From Amyelois transitella (lineage: Eukaryota; Arthropoda; Insecta; Lepidoptera; Pyralidae): a DNA stretch of 64,000 nucleotides. Positions 39,839 to 50,084 of this stretch are shown one piece after another (position 1 is the stretch's first letter; each line of letters opens with the position of its first letter). The position numbers and the translations under genes are program-made. Under the pieces are notes generated by a model. The model did no database searches, was not told the origin of the DNA, and was given only the letters and a program-made list of their open reading frames with translations. The DNA is taken from positions 9,583,001 through 9,647,000 of the forward strand of contig NC_083515.1 in the NCBI RefSeq assembly GCF_032362555.1. The letters are read 5' to 3'.

Positions 39839-42791
39839 TAACTTTACTAATATGGAGGAAATAGACAAAGTCAATATTGCAGAATCAGAGCAGATCTCTA
39901 TGAATGATTTCATAATAAGGCCTTGCATCACAAGTAAAAACGAATATACTATTGTTTCACAAAATATAGTAAGTATATATAAAAATTTTGATAACCTTCT
40001 TGTTAACTTATCGCAATTTAAATTTAGAATTGACGTCATTGTTCTGAGTGAATGCAGAATAGACGATGCCAAACCAATTCCACAGCTTGAAAACTACATA
40101 TCTTATCACTCCACTAACCATATTAATCAGTGCGATGGAGTAGTCATTTACGTAAGAAAAAGTCTCAAAAATAGCGCCAAAGAAATCAAATTAAATAACG
40201 CTTCATGTTTACAATTAAATTTACCAAATTTAACTATACTTGGTGTATATAGGTCGCCATTAAATAGAATCGCAGACAATTTCATATTATCATTAGACTC
40301 GCACTTAAAATCTTTAAAAAATCGTAAACAGGTGGTATTGGCGGGTGATATAAATATAAATCTGATAGCTAAAGCCAATGAAGAAAGTCAAAAAATAAAA
40401 AATAGACAATCTTATCTAAATATGCTTGCCCTACATGGTATCCTTCCTGGCCACTCTTTACCTACTAGAGTAAACTCCTGTTTGGATCATTTCATGCTGA
40501 AGCTGAATGACAAGAACCATATAGCTTCCATATTTATTCTCGACACAACAATTACTGACCACCGCCTGACATTACTAAAATTAAGCAATACTAACTCTTT
40601 TAACAAAAACAATGAAAATATTGGAAGCAAAAAAACCACAGACTACGAGAAATCCCTTAATTATTTAATTGAAAATAATTTCGCGGAACTGATCTCAATT
40701 AGCGATCCTATAAAACTGGCAGATATAGTTACAGATAAATTAAGACAATGTATTCTTGAAAATACCACATCTAAACTAATTCCATGCAAAGACCGTATCA
40801 TAAAGCCTTGGATCACTCCTGGTATATTACGCTGCATCAGAAATAGGAATGACATGCAATCTAAACTTAAAAATGATCCATCGAATGAGGTATTAAAAAT
40901 AACTTACAAACGTTATCGTAACTATTGTAACACATTACTACAGAATTTGAAAAGAAAGTACGAGCGTGAGAAAATCTCTAAAAACAACGGAAATCCTAGA
41001 TACCTTTGGAAAGCCATTAATTCGATAACAAATAGAAATAAAAATACAAACAACAACTTGAATCTTTTACACACCCTTTCTACACCTGAAGCATCCGTGA
41101 ATCATGCAAATGATTATTTTGCGAACATAGGAACGGTAATGGCACAAGATTTATTGGACAAATTTCCTTCATCAATTAGTCAAACTCTTAATGACCCTTC
41201 AGCTTCTCATTCGTCGTCGTTTGTGCTGTTGGATACGGACTGTGAGGAGGTTTATGAAATTCTAAGGGGACTTAAATCTGAGAGTGCTCCAGGCTGGGAC
41301 AACGTGCCTTCTGAGTTTCTGAAATATGCTCATCAATTAATTGTTCCGATTTTAGTTCATTTGGCTAATCTTTGTTTTAAACATGGAGTGTTCCCAGCAG
41401 CTCTTAAACAAGCTGTTATTACGCCGGTGTACAAGAGTGGTGACAGAGAAGATGTTTCCAATTACAGACCTATTTCCGTCCTGACTGCTATTTCAAAAAT
41501 TTTAGAAAAACTTATTAACAAAAGACTTCTAAATTATCTGGAAAAGTATAACATAATTTCTAACTCTCAATTCGGCTTCAAAAAAGGGGTATCTACGGAG
41601 GATGCTATAATTGCGTTAACTTCTGTAATTGTTGAAGCAGTGGACAGTGGTAAGAAGTGCTTAACCTCATTTTTGGACCTCAAAAAAGCCTTTGATACCG
41701 TCTCTGTCCCTACTCTTGTGAATCGTCTTGATAAAATAGGAATAAGAGGTATACCGCTTGCTCTCCTCACTGACTATCTAAGGGACCGTAAGCAACGAGT
41801 CAAGTTGGGTACGTACGTGAGTGAGCAATCGGAAATCAGACACGGAGTACCGCAGGGGAGCGTGTTGGGGCCTACATTGTTTCTTATCTATATTAACGAG
41901 CTCTGTAACATGAAGGTCGATAATGGCCATATATTTTCTTATGCAGACGACACTGCAATAGTATTTGTGGGCAACTCCTGGAATGAAGTACGAAATTCAG
42001 CGGAGGCTGGACTTACTGGGGTAGCTAAATGGTTGAGGAGTAACTTGTTAACGTTAAATATGGATAAGACTAATTATATTACATTTACTAATTACAATAA
42101 TACTCAACCTCAAAATGATTTAAATATTAGGATACACACATGTATGAATTCTCAAGATTGTTCTTGTAGCATGATCAGCAGGGTTGAAAAGACTAAATAT
42201 CTAGGAGTAATGCTAGATCAGAGACTTACTTGGCACCAGCACCTGGAGCTTCTCACAAATAGATTGCGTAAATTGGTGTGGGTATTTAAAACTCTGCGAT
42301 ATGTACTAGACAACAAATGGATTAAATTAATATATATTTCACTTGCCCAATCAATCCTAGGTTACTGCATTTCTGTTTGGGGAGGAGCTACAAAGACTGA
42401 ATTCATTTTTCTCGAAAGAGCACAAAGATCCCTACTTAAATTAATGTACTTTAAACCTTACAGATACTCTACCTCTCAACTATACTCAGATTGCGATTTG
42501 CTTTCAGTTAGAAAGTTATATATTTTAAATACAACCCTTAAAAAACATAAATCTTTAAACTTTGATGCTAGTAAACTAAACAGAAGACGGAGATATAACG
42601 TGGCTGAGATAGTCCCAGTCAAAACCACCTATGCGCAAAGGCAGTTTAGAAGACAATCCTCGCACATATATAATCATCTCCATAGAAGTCTGGACATCTA
42701 CCGAACAACTTCTCATGAATGTAAAAAAACTGTAACCCTATTTCTAAAGAGTAAAACTTATGATGAGACAGAATTGTTATTATGCGCTTAA
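39831..42791 (+). CDS. LINE ORF2: AP-like endonuclease and reverse transcriptase
   Basis: 986 residues. The N-terminal endonuclease (about 35-240) shows SQNI, VLSEC, YRSP, GDIN and ITDHRL, the usual active-site series. The reverse transcriptase (about 460-740) has NYRPISVL, FLDLKKAFDTV, VPQGSVLGPTLFL and the catalytic YADD at residues 704-707. The C-terminal region contains GYCISVWGGA and QRSLLKLMY, typical of this LINE group. No RNase H or zinc knuckle is seen. The ATG overlaps the stop of the preceding open segment (ATGGATAG), a layout that suits reinitiation. The frame is intact. Confidence 0.92.
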   Translation: MDSNFTNMEEIDKVNIAESEQISMNDFIIRPCITSKNEYTIVSQNIVSIYKNFDNLLVNLSQFKFRIDVIVLSECRIDDAKPIPQLENYISYHSTNHINQCDGVVIYVRKSLKNSAKEIKLNNASCLQLNLPNLTILGVYRSPLNRIADNFILSLDSHLKSLKNRKQVVLAGDININLIAKANEESQKIKNRQSYLNMLALHGILPGHSLPTRVNSCLDHFMLKLNDKNHIASIFILDTTITDHRLTLLKLSNTNSFNKNNENIGSKKTTDYEKSLNYLIENNFAELISISDPIKLADIVTDKLRQCILENTTSKLIPCKDRIIKPWITPGILRCIRNRNDMQSKLKNDPSNEVLKITYKRYRNYCNTLLQNLKRKYEREKISKNNGNPRYLWKAINSITNRNKNTNNNLNLLHTLSTPEASVNHANDYFANIGTVMAQDLLDKFPSSISQTLNDPSASHSSSFVLLDTDCEEVYEILRGLKSESAPGWDNVPSEFLKYAHQLIVPILVHLANLCFKHGVFPAALKQAVITPVYKSGDREDVSNYRPISVLTAISKILEKLINKRLLNYLEKYNIISNSQFGFKKGVSTEDAIIALTSVIVEAVDSGKKCLTSFLDLKKAFDTVSVPTLVNRLDKIGIRGIPLALLTDYLRDRKQRVKLGTYVSEQSEIRHGVPQGSVLGPTLFLIYINELCNMKVDNGHIFSYADDTAIVFVGNSWNEVRNSAEAGLTGVAKWLRSNLLTLNMDKTNYITFTNYNNTQPQNDLNIRIHTCMNSQDCSCSMISRVEKTKYLGVMLDQRLTWHQHLELLTNRLRKLVWVFKTLRYVLDNKWIKLIYISLAQSILGYCISVWGGATKTEFIFLERAQRSLLKLMYFKPYRYSTSQLYSDCDLLSVRKLYILNTTLKKHKSLNFDASKLNRRRRYNVAEIVPVKTTYAQRQFRRQSSHIYNHLHRSLDIYRTTSHECKKTVTLFLKSKTYDETELLLCA

Positions 42792-43225
42792 TATAACACT
42801 CAAGCACAATATCATTATACTAACTACCTAGATGTTGCTGGCCTTTAGGAATTGATTTATTTCTCAGTAGGTACCCTATGAAATCTCCCTACCCTCATTT
42901 ATACTCGTAATATTAGTATGATAATCATTCAAGTGTAATACTGTATATTCTTGTTAGTGATTTGGTGTCTATACTAGCTTAGCTGACAGGTTTATGTGTT
43001 TTTAATTTTTATTGTTTGTTATGTCTGTGTAAACTGTATGTAATAATTGTACAATGTTGTTATTGTTAAACATGATTAGTGAATTTGTAACAAATCAGTG
43101 TAAACAACTTCTTTGGAAGAGCGGGCTCTCCAAACACAAGTATTTTATACTTAAATGGAGGACCCAATCATATATGAGCTATTGTAAAAAAGAGTCTAAT
43201 AAAGATATTTATTATTATGTTTGAA
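42792..43225 (+). other. 3' UTR of the intact LINE
   Basis: AT-rich, ending gtctaataaagatatttattattatg. A stable hairpin follows just after: CCTGTTTGT...ACAAACAGG (43230-43255), which may belong to the element's end or to the target. Confidence 0.55.
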
Positions 43226-43259
43226 GAATCCTGTTTGTCTTGAGACACAAACAGGGCGT

Positions 43260-44180
43260 CTAATGATGAACATCCAATGTGAACTAAAGGTACCGAGTTC
43301 GATCACCAGTCCATACGTTCTTGTATAATGGCTATATTAATGTATAGGCAAAGAAGTATATTTTTGTACAAAGTCCTAAAAGCCACATATTATAAAAAAA
43401 ATAAACTTTATTCATTTACACGAGTACATAATCGTTCTTGTTTCAAATTCAAAAATAATTGATGATAAATACGTCACTGCTCTTAATAAAGAAAATGTTA
43501 AAAATAAAATTATTTATTGTCTGTAAATAGTGTTTTGAGTTAAACTTTTATTGCACATGTGTTATTATGTTATTTTATATCATAAAATAATGTACATCTT
43601 GTTAATACTACTTAGTTACACATTTGTTTCAATATTTAAGTATATTAAGTTAGGACAGGTGGGTTATATTTAATGAAATTAAAACGTAGATAAATCAACA
43701 TATAAACGAATTAATATAGTTAATTCGTTTATAGAAGCTAAAAGTGGCCTTCGAGTCTTGTGACTATTGCTTTGTCCGTAGGGATGAAGACAAAATATAA
43801 TGGACAATTATTTTTCTTTCCACATGTAAATTAAGAATGGCCTGTAAGCGCCTAAGCGCTCGGTAACCGCTCCACGAACCTGACTCAAGAGGGTCCTGTC
43901 CAAATACCGAATTGTAGTCATATATCTATATGATTTTTTGTCGTATAGAAATTCTATATAAGTTAATAATAATTGGGCGAAATATTATTTTGTACCAAAT
44001 TTTGTAACAGTACGTGTTTAGCTTTGTGCTCTGATACAAGGTCTGACACAAAGTCTCCATCTCTGTGACCGTTCCTGAACCCTAGTATATATATTAAGGT
44101 TCTATGACCCCGTCACTGTAACCAAAGATGTACAAAAAGTATACATACCTATAAAGCAAATAATTGAATTTGAAAGTAAA
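43260..44180. other. No gene recognised
   Basis: AT-rich intergenic sequence. A short near-palindrome cgaattaatatagttaattcg is at 43708-43728. No supported coding frame or repeat. Confidence 0.4.
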
Positions 44181-44184
44181 TTTC

Positions 44185-44785
44185 ATTTATCGTAGCTACA
44201 TCGTAGCACGCTTAAGTCTACGACTCCGTAACCCATCCTGAATCGTAGCACTGATCGTTGTCAAATCGTAGCATGCAAACGTTCCAGACTACATACATAC
44301 ATAAAATCACGCTTTTTCCCCGGAGGGGTAGGCAAAGACTACCTCTTTCCACTTGCCACGATCTCTGCACACTTCCTTCGCTTCATCCACATTCATAACT
44401 CTCTTCATGCAAGCTCGGCGGTTTCAGGTACTCTTGACCTCTGACCCTTTGCCAGGACGTCCTAATTTTGATTAAGATACGTTCGTCTAGGCCTTCCCAC
44501 TCCGACCTTTCCCTCCAAACGTTACAGAATCACTTATCGTAGGTAGTTACGCTTATTAAATACGAGTACTCTACGTCTGTGTAATCATTCCTGAATCGTA
44601 GCACTTTCGTAGCTACATCGTAGCACGCTTATAGTCTACGACTTCGTAATCGTTCCTGCAACACCGTTTCATGCAAAGTTTGGTACATAAATGACTCAGT
44701 TACAGTAGAACTCATCGTTATCACATCGTAGCATGCAAAATGGTTTAATGTAGTCCTGATGGATGTCACATCGTAGGATGTGATT
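44185..44785. repeat. Duplicated region rich in ATCGTAGC motifs
   Basis: ATCGTAGC or TCGTAG occurs about nine times. A ~65-bp block (cgtagctacatcgtagcacgcttaa...tctacgactccgtaa) at 44190-44240 is repeated at 44605-44650, and catcgtagcatgcaaa also recurs. An RTE fragment has inserted between the two units (44290-44522). Not recognised. Confidence 0.6.
44290..44522 (-). mobile_element. RTE LINE 3' end, truncated
   Basis: The minus strand carries the last ~65 codons (GRPRRT, RACMKRVMNV) and the (TATG)n tail (acatacatacat at 44291-44302). Diverged from the 19551 copy at several bases. Confidence 0.82.
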
Positions 44786-44814
44786 ACATGGCCACGCCAC
44801 AAAAGAACAAAATG

Positions 44815-45060
44815 TCGTGTGGTTTCCGGCACTTAAGAATAAAACTATCACTCCATATCTTTTCCATAAATGTCGCAAAAGGCGACTATGGTATAGATAG
44901 GCTTATAAGCTTGGGATTCCTCTTGTAGACGATAGGCTAGCGACCTGTTACTATTATCTGAATTCCATCATGAAGCCATTTTGAACGTGGCCTTTTAGTC
45001 TTATCGAGACTGTTGGCTCTACCTACTCGCAAGGAATATAGACGAGACTATATGTATGTC
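44815..45060 (+). mobile_element. SINE (hairpin-head family), full length, diverged
   Basis: Head tgtcgtgtggtttccggcac, ctatcactccatatcttttc, aggcttataagcttgggatt, gaacgtggccttttagtctt and tatagacgagactatatgta. Confidence 0.83.
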
Positions 45061-45064
45061 TGCA

Positions 45065-45780
45065 TGTACGAATAAAAAGACATTTGTCTATTTTTGCTTG
45101 ACTTTATCTTGAACAGAAACAACGATTACGTTTATTTTTATGGATCGGACTGAGTTGCAGTTCGGGCGAACATCAACTCAATAAGGGGTTTACCTAAATA
45201 TATATGACTGTTTTCTCAATGTTTTTTGAATTTGTATGTTGATCTTTTTACATACATATTTATATACAGGTTTATTTTGATGTAGAGGAGAGTGACCACA
45301 TATGGAATACCATTTTGTTTTATACGCATATTTAGCACTAACCTAACCTAACCAGTAGGTATCAGATGCAATCAAAGAAACGTGCTGATTTTTAATATGC
45401 GTTTGGACCAAGTTACGTGAATATATTCTCGTTTCTCAATCACGATTTTGCCAAAACATAAATATAATATATTCTGAGACATCTGGGTAAATAAAAATTA
45501 AATTATAATTTGGACACTAGTTAATTTGTTGCGTCGGCTTCGACTGCATCAATCTGTATTTTATATTGAAACAAAGACAAAAATACATACAGTTGAACAG
45601 AGAACCTACATCGAGTCATAAATATATAGAACGTCTATTAAATAAATAAGCAAGTCCCAAATTTTTAAATAAATAAATTCTTTGCCTTGTACTGTGTATG
45701 TTCTTATTTAATATTAATTAATTGGGATAAGATAAAAATAATCCTACTCCATTACTTTCTAGAACAAAGAGTCTAAATAT
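45065..45780. other. AT-rich sequence, no gene recognised
   Basis: Intergenic sequence upstream of the MADF-BESS gene. No supported feature. Confidence 0.4.
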
Positions 45781-45814
45781 CTAAGTATTGATTAGTTTTG
45801 TCCCAATTCATATT

Positions 45815-46284
45815 TGGAAGCCGGCTCCGGCAAAATACGGCAAGCGCGTCGATTCGCCGCGCCGCTCGATACGCACGGCGCGCGCGTACCGTGCGGCGTC
45901 TCGCGGCACCGCATCCTCCCACCAGCCAGTACGTCGTCGCACCCCAATAATAGACTACCATTTCCAAATTCGAATTAACATAATTTTTAATAACGCCATT
46001 ATATTAAAAAAAAGCTATTGAACTTTTTTGTTCAGTGAAGACAATTTTTTTAGGACTCTTTTTTAATAATATAAAGTGCCGCACTTTTCAAATTCGTATT
46101 TTATATTTTTCTTTGAGAAAATAAAAACAAAAAAGTTGTACACTTTTGTTTAGTGACGATAAACTCTTTGTTTAGTACTTTTTACAAAAAATAAAAGTTC
46201 GCGCATATTTATTTTGTGAAAGACACGCGGACGGTTTCCCGCGCTTCAGCAAAAGTTTTATCAACTGGTTAATCAACAAAGAAA
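45815..46284 (+). promoter_or_regulatory. Probable promoter and 5' UTR of the MADF-BESS gene
   Basis: A CpG-dense patch at 45825-45935 (caagcgcgtcgattcgccgc and following) stands out from the AT-rich flanks and lies 350 bp before the ATG. A poly-T/AT stretch separates it from the gene. No TATA box was identified. Confidence 0.4.
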
Positions 46285-48366
46285 ATGAACGAAATTGATT
46301 TGATAAGGGAGGTCGAGAAGAGACCAATTTTGTACGATAAGTTTGTGGTCGGATTTAACAAAACGAAACTAAGAGACGATGCATGGAAGGAAGTGCAAGA
46401 TTCTCTTAACGTTTCAGGCAAGTGTAACTGTTTGATAAAACGGATTGTAGAGTGATGATGATGAAAAAATCATACAGGTTTATTTATTCATAATTTGTAA
46501 TATTTTTTTTAGAATCTGAATGCAAGAAACGCTGGAGATCTTTGCGGGATTCCTTCATAAAACTGCAGCGGACTCACGGAGGCCGCACCCGGTGGCCTTA
46601 CCATCAGGCCATGAAGTTCCTGCTGCCTCATGTCGAACCCAAAGGAGAGTTGGGGTGAGTTTAATAAAATACCTTTGCCTATTTAAAGTAAAAAATAAAT
46701 AAATACACGGTCAGTCGTATTGAAATAGTGACAAGTGACCATCTCTTATTCTTAAGTATATGTACATATGTAGGTATATCACTTGATTGACTTTAACAAT
46801 TTGCGCGGGAAATGAAGATTATTTAGGTAGGTATATATAATCTTTTATTCTATACAAAAAATGCACCTAAATAGTACAATGACCGTTTAAATGCTAACAG
46901 CAAACAGTATACCATTAGGTTAAGCAGTAGGTACGTATATACCTAATGATAATCTAGTTATAAAATTGAAAAAAAAACATATAACTAGCTTGATAATCTA
47001 ACAATGTTAATAGTGCCAACCTTCCCAAAAAGTACCAATAAATATTTCCAGTTCATCAAAAAAAGACGAGGACTCAGACGCTGAAGAGGAACTTCAAAGA
47101 CAACGCGCGATACAAGCTCTCCCCGATCTGTCTTTCCCCGAGAAATTCGATGATGACGACGACTCAGCGCCATCGCCGAAGAAGGCCCGTCTCAACTCCA
47201 CTGATGAGGAAACTCCATGCAGTCAGTGCAATAGGACGGATCCCGACGAGTTGTTCCTGTTGAGTTGTTCGCCGATATTGAAAAGGTTGAACTCCAAGCA
47301 GAATGCCAGGGCGAGATTGAAGATTCAGCAGGTAAATAGATTTTTCAGATACCTAGGTCTACATAAGGATGATATCACAGTCATGCGTTTAAACTGCGCC
47401 GTCCAAATGCGCAAGCTTCTAGGATATGACAGAATTATAGCAGCATTTTGGGCCCGCTATCAGATTTTGAAGATTGTTTGACCTATATTTTCAATTCAAT
47501 TCATTTATTGCATATCATTTTGTACATTTCAGTTCTAACTACTACAATAGTTATAATGGTTTATTAATGGGTGGGTACAATATGAACCTCGTAGGGTATA
47601 GCAACATTATTATTGGAACGGCAAGTGGTTTTGTCAATATACTTATTAATATTTATTATATTAGTTTAATTCATTTAGATTTATAATTAGTCATATTTAC
47701 AGTATTCTGTATTGTTAGTTTGAATAACAAGGAAATATGTATGCAATGTCTAAAGGGTTGAATTGCTTTACGTCAATAATGATCATTCCAAGCAGTTGTA
47801 ATAGTTAAAACGCGTGCTGTCGCCAGCACGAAGCGCCTGTTTGTAAAGCCGGTACACACTGTGCTAACGATGAGGGTTTAGCGAACCCTTCGTTGGATAT
47901 TTGGAGACTAAGGTCTACATCTAAAAATTCACAAACGTGTGCCTACGTTTGTTGAAACAGGCACGAGTATGTGGTGAAATGCCTACGTTCCCATCATGCC
48001 CTCAAAATGGCAAGAAGGGCGCCTGGAGGGTTTTAAGTGGTAGGCTGGTACATTAAGTGCCAGTCCCGCACTCTCCCGGGTGAACAGCCGAGGGTTGTAC
48101 GTAAAAAGGATTTTCATTTCGATAAAAAAGGCCACTTCGCATTGCATGTTTCACAGCGGTCCGCAGGTCAAATGGTCAACGACACCGGAACGAAGAGGCG
48201 TCAGTCTGAAATCAGCCTAAGGTGAAATAATTTAAATACCTACATACATTTAATAAGATTTTATTTCTTATTACAGGTTTTGTACGAAGCCGAATTTGGC
48301 GCGCAGATGGGAATTCCCTACGGTTCAGAATGCGACTTCGACGGCATTGAAGGGCCGGTTGAATAA
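46285..48366 (+). CDS. MADF-BESS domain transcription factor
   Basis: Four exons: 46285-46417, 46513-46654, 47052-47331 and 48277-48366, giving 214 residues with all phases consistent (1, 2, 0). The N-terminal MADF domain (about 4-90) is DNA-binding: LIREVEKRPILYDK, then ECKKRWRSLRDSFIK, then GGRTRWPYHQAMKFL. An acidic linker (DEDSDAEEELQ, DDDDSAPSPKKAR) leads to a BESS motif (DELFLLSCSPILKRLNSKQN...LKIQQ), a protein-interaction module, near 147-175. This is the layout of the Adf1/Dip3-like factors expanded in insects. Intron 1 begins with GC rather than GT (CAG|GCAAGT), the only junction seen that restores the MADF frame. Intron 3 contains a GC-rich insertion. Confidence 0.88.
47790..48235 (+). 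repeat. GC-richer unclassified insertion in MADF-BESS intron 3
   Basis: About 440 bp distinctly GC-richer than the flanking intron (agcgaacccttcgttggata, tcccgggtgaacagccgagg, cggaacgaagaggcgtcagt). No long open frame. It looks like the 3' UTR of a retroposon or another inserted repeat, but no family is recognised and no second copy is in this window. Confidence 0.35.
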
Positions 48367-50084
48367 CTAAAATTTTTACAGTATTTACTGTAATTTTGAA
48401 CCCGTTTAGAACAATTAAGGAGAATTCCGTGGCTTGAAGTATTACATGAGAAAAGTGATTTTATTAAATTTTTTTTAAGTGGCAAATTACGGACGTTACG
48501 TGTGTATGTGGACTAAAATAAAGATCTGTTTGTAAGCTACCTATACACCTAAATTGTAAAATGATGCAAGACAATATTTTTATCTTTACAACCAAAGAGA
48601 CGTATTATGAGTTCGACGTGACGTATTGTTATATTAATAGTTGATATGTTTATTTTATTGTCTTATGTATTTACTCAATATATTTTTCTTTTGCGAATAG
48701 TTTTTCTTCAATAACTTTTAAATTAATTTTCAAAAGTAACCTTTATTTAAGCCATTCATGGCTATATATACATACATACACATTACAAAAATCTGAGGGT
48801 GCATTATGTACTGAAAAACATAAAAATTGTACCCTTAAAAATCGAAGAGCAACTTCCGTTTACATTAAAATTGTAAGCCGAAAAATAAATTAAACAAAAT
48901 TTTACGATATTTAAAAAATTTATGCATCAAAAAACAATCGTAAACATCATTGAAAATTAACATTTATAACTTATATCTATAACAGTCCATCACTTATAAG
49001 AAATCTCTTGAAATTTCATAGATATTCTTGTTTATAATTATATAGGTATTGGAAGAAAAATCACGATGAATTAGAAAAATACATATATCGTAACAAAGCA
49101 TATTTTTTAATTCCTCATTTTACAAGAGTAAGTTCCTAAAATTACATTTTTAAGACACTGAAAACGCTCTCAACCTTTCTGAGAACATAATAACATTGGC
49201 ACAAGATCTTTATTTATGTACCGGATGGTAAACTATACTAATCTAGTCTCAGCTCAATCAATGTAAGAAATAGCTGTATCAAACTTACGTACATAAAGTC
49301 TAGTATTTATCCCTTGCGGGGTAGGCAGAGCCAACAGTATTTAAGACTGAAAGGCCACGTTCAGCTCTTAGGTTTAATGATTCAAATAGTGACAGGTTGC
49401 CAGCGCATCGCTTAAAAGAAGACTAAGTTAAACTTAACTTATTAACTATCACTAATTTTGGTACCAATTTAATCAAGTTATCAGTCTTTTGAAAAAAAAT
49501 CTTCAATATCATTATAATCATATTAATATTGCATGAATGTAGTTTTAATCATTTGATCCAAAATAAAAACTTATTAATACAATTCATGCTGTCATCATAA
49601 TAAATTAAACTGGTATTCAAACCTTCGACAGGGATAATTCTGTATAATTTTTGCTATGTTACTGCATAATATTCATTTTAACCCATCTTTTCATCCCATC
49701 CCATCATCCCATTATTTCATCACTCGGAAATACACTTAGGCTACACTACATTGAAGGCGTGCATTTAAAAAGAAAATAAGTTTTTATTCAGGAAACATTA
49801 TTAATTTCGTATAATTTAAAATGATACATGTGTGTAACTCAACAAAGAGCGACTGTTACACCTAATCAAGGCAACCGGTTTCTGTGCCAGGGATTTCTGA
49901 TGATACCTCTTTGACAACAGATTACAATGCAGATTTAATGGAACAAATGACACACAGTAATAAAACTGAATACATAGTTTAAACCAATGTAAATATAACG
50001 AAACATAAATAACAGTAGTAAAACTCCGTTTGAATGTCAAATTAGTAACAAAACTCTGTCACTTAGACTATCATTAAAAAAAAT
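48367..50084. other. Convergent 3' region between MADF-BESS and zinc-finger genes
   Basis: The AT-rich 3' UTR regions of the two facing genes. A minus-strand SINE piece (tatcccttgcggggtaggca...gacaggttgccagcgcatcg) is at 49308-49420. Otherwise nothing is recognised. Confidence 0.45.

Larger units (their letters stand above)
37795..43225 (+). mobile_element. Full-length LINE (CR1/L2-like group), apparently intact
   Basis: About 5.4 kb: a GC-richer 5' leader (37795-38257), ORF1, a long open segment, ORF2 with endonuclease and reverse transcriptase, and a 430-bp 3' UTR ending with AATAAA and ttattattatg. No internal stop or frameshift interrupts ORF1 or ORF2, so it is young and could be active. 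The borders are estimated from composition and the ends of recognisable sequence; no target duplication was found. ORF1 with a coiled coil and FP-like domain, and no zinc knuckles, argues against the Jockey clade. The first bases (cttcgtcagtgacc) hold a TCAGTG initiator-like motif, which would fit an internal promoter. Confidence 0.8.
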
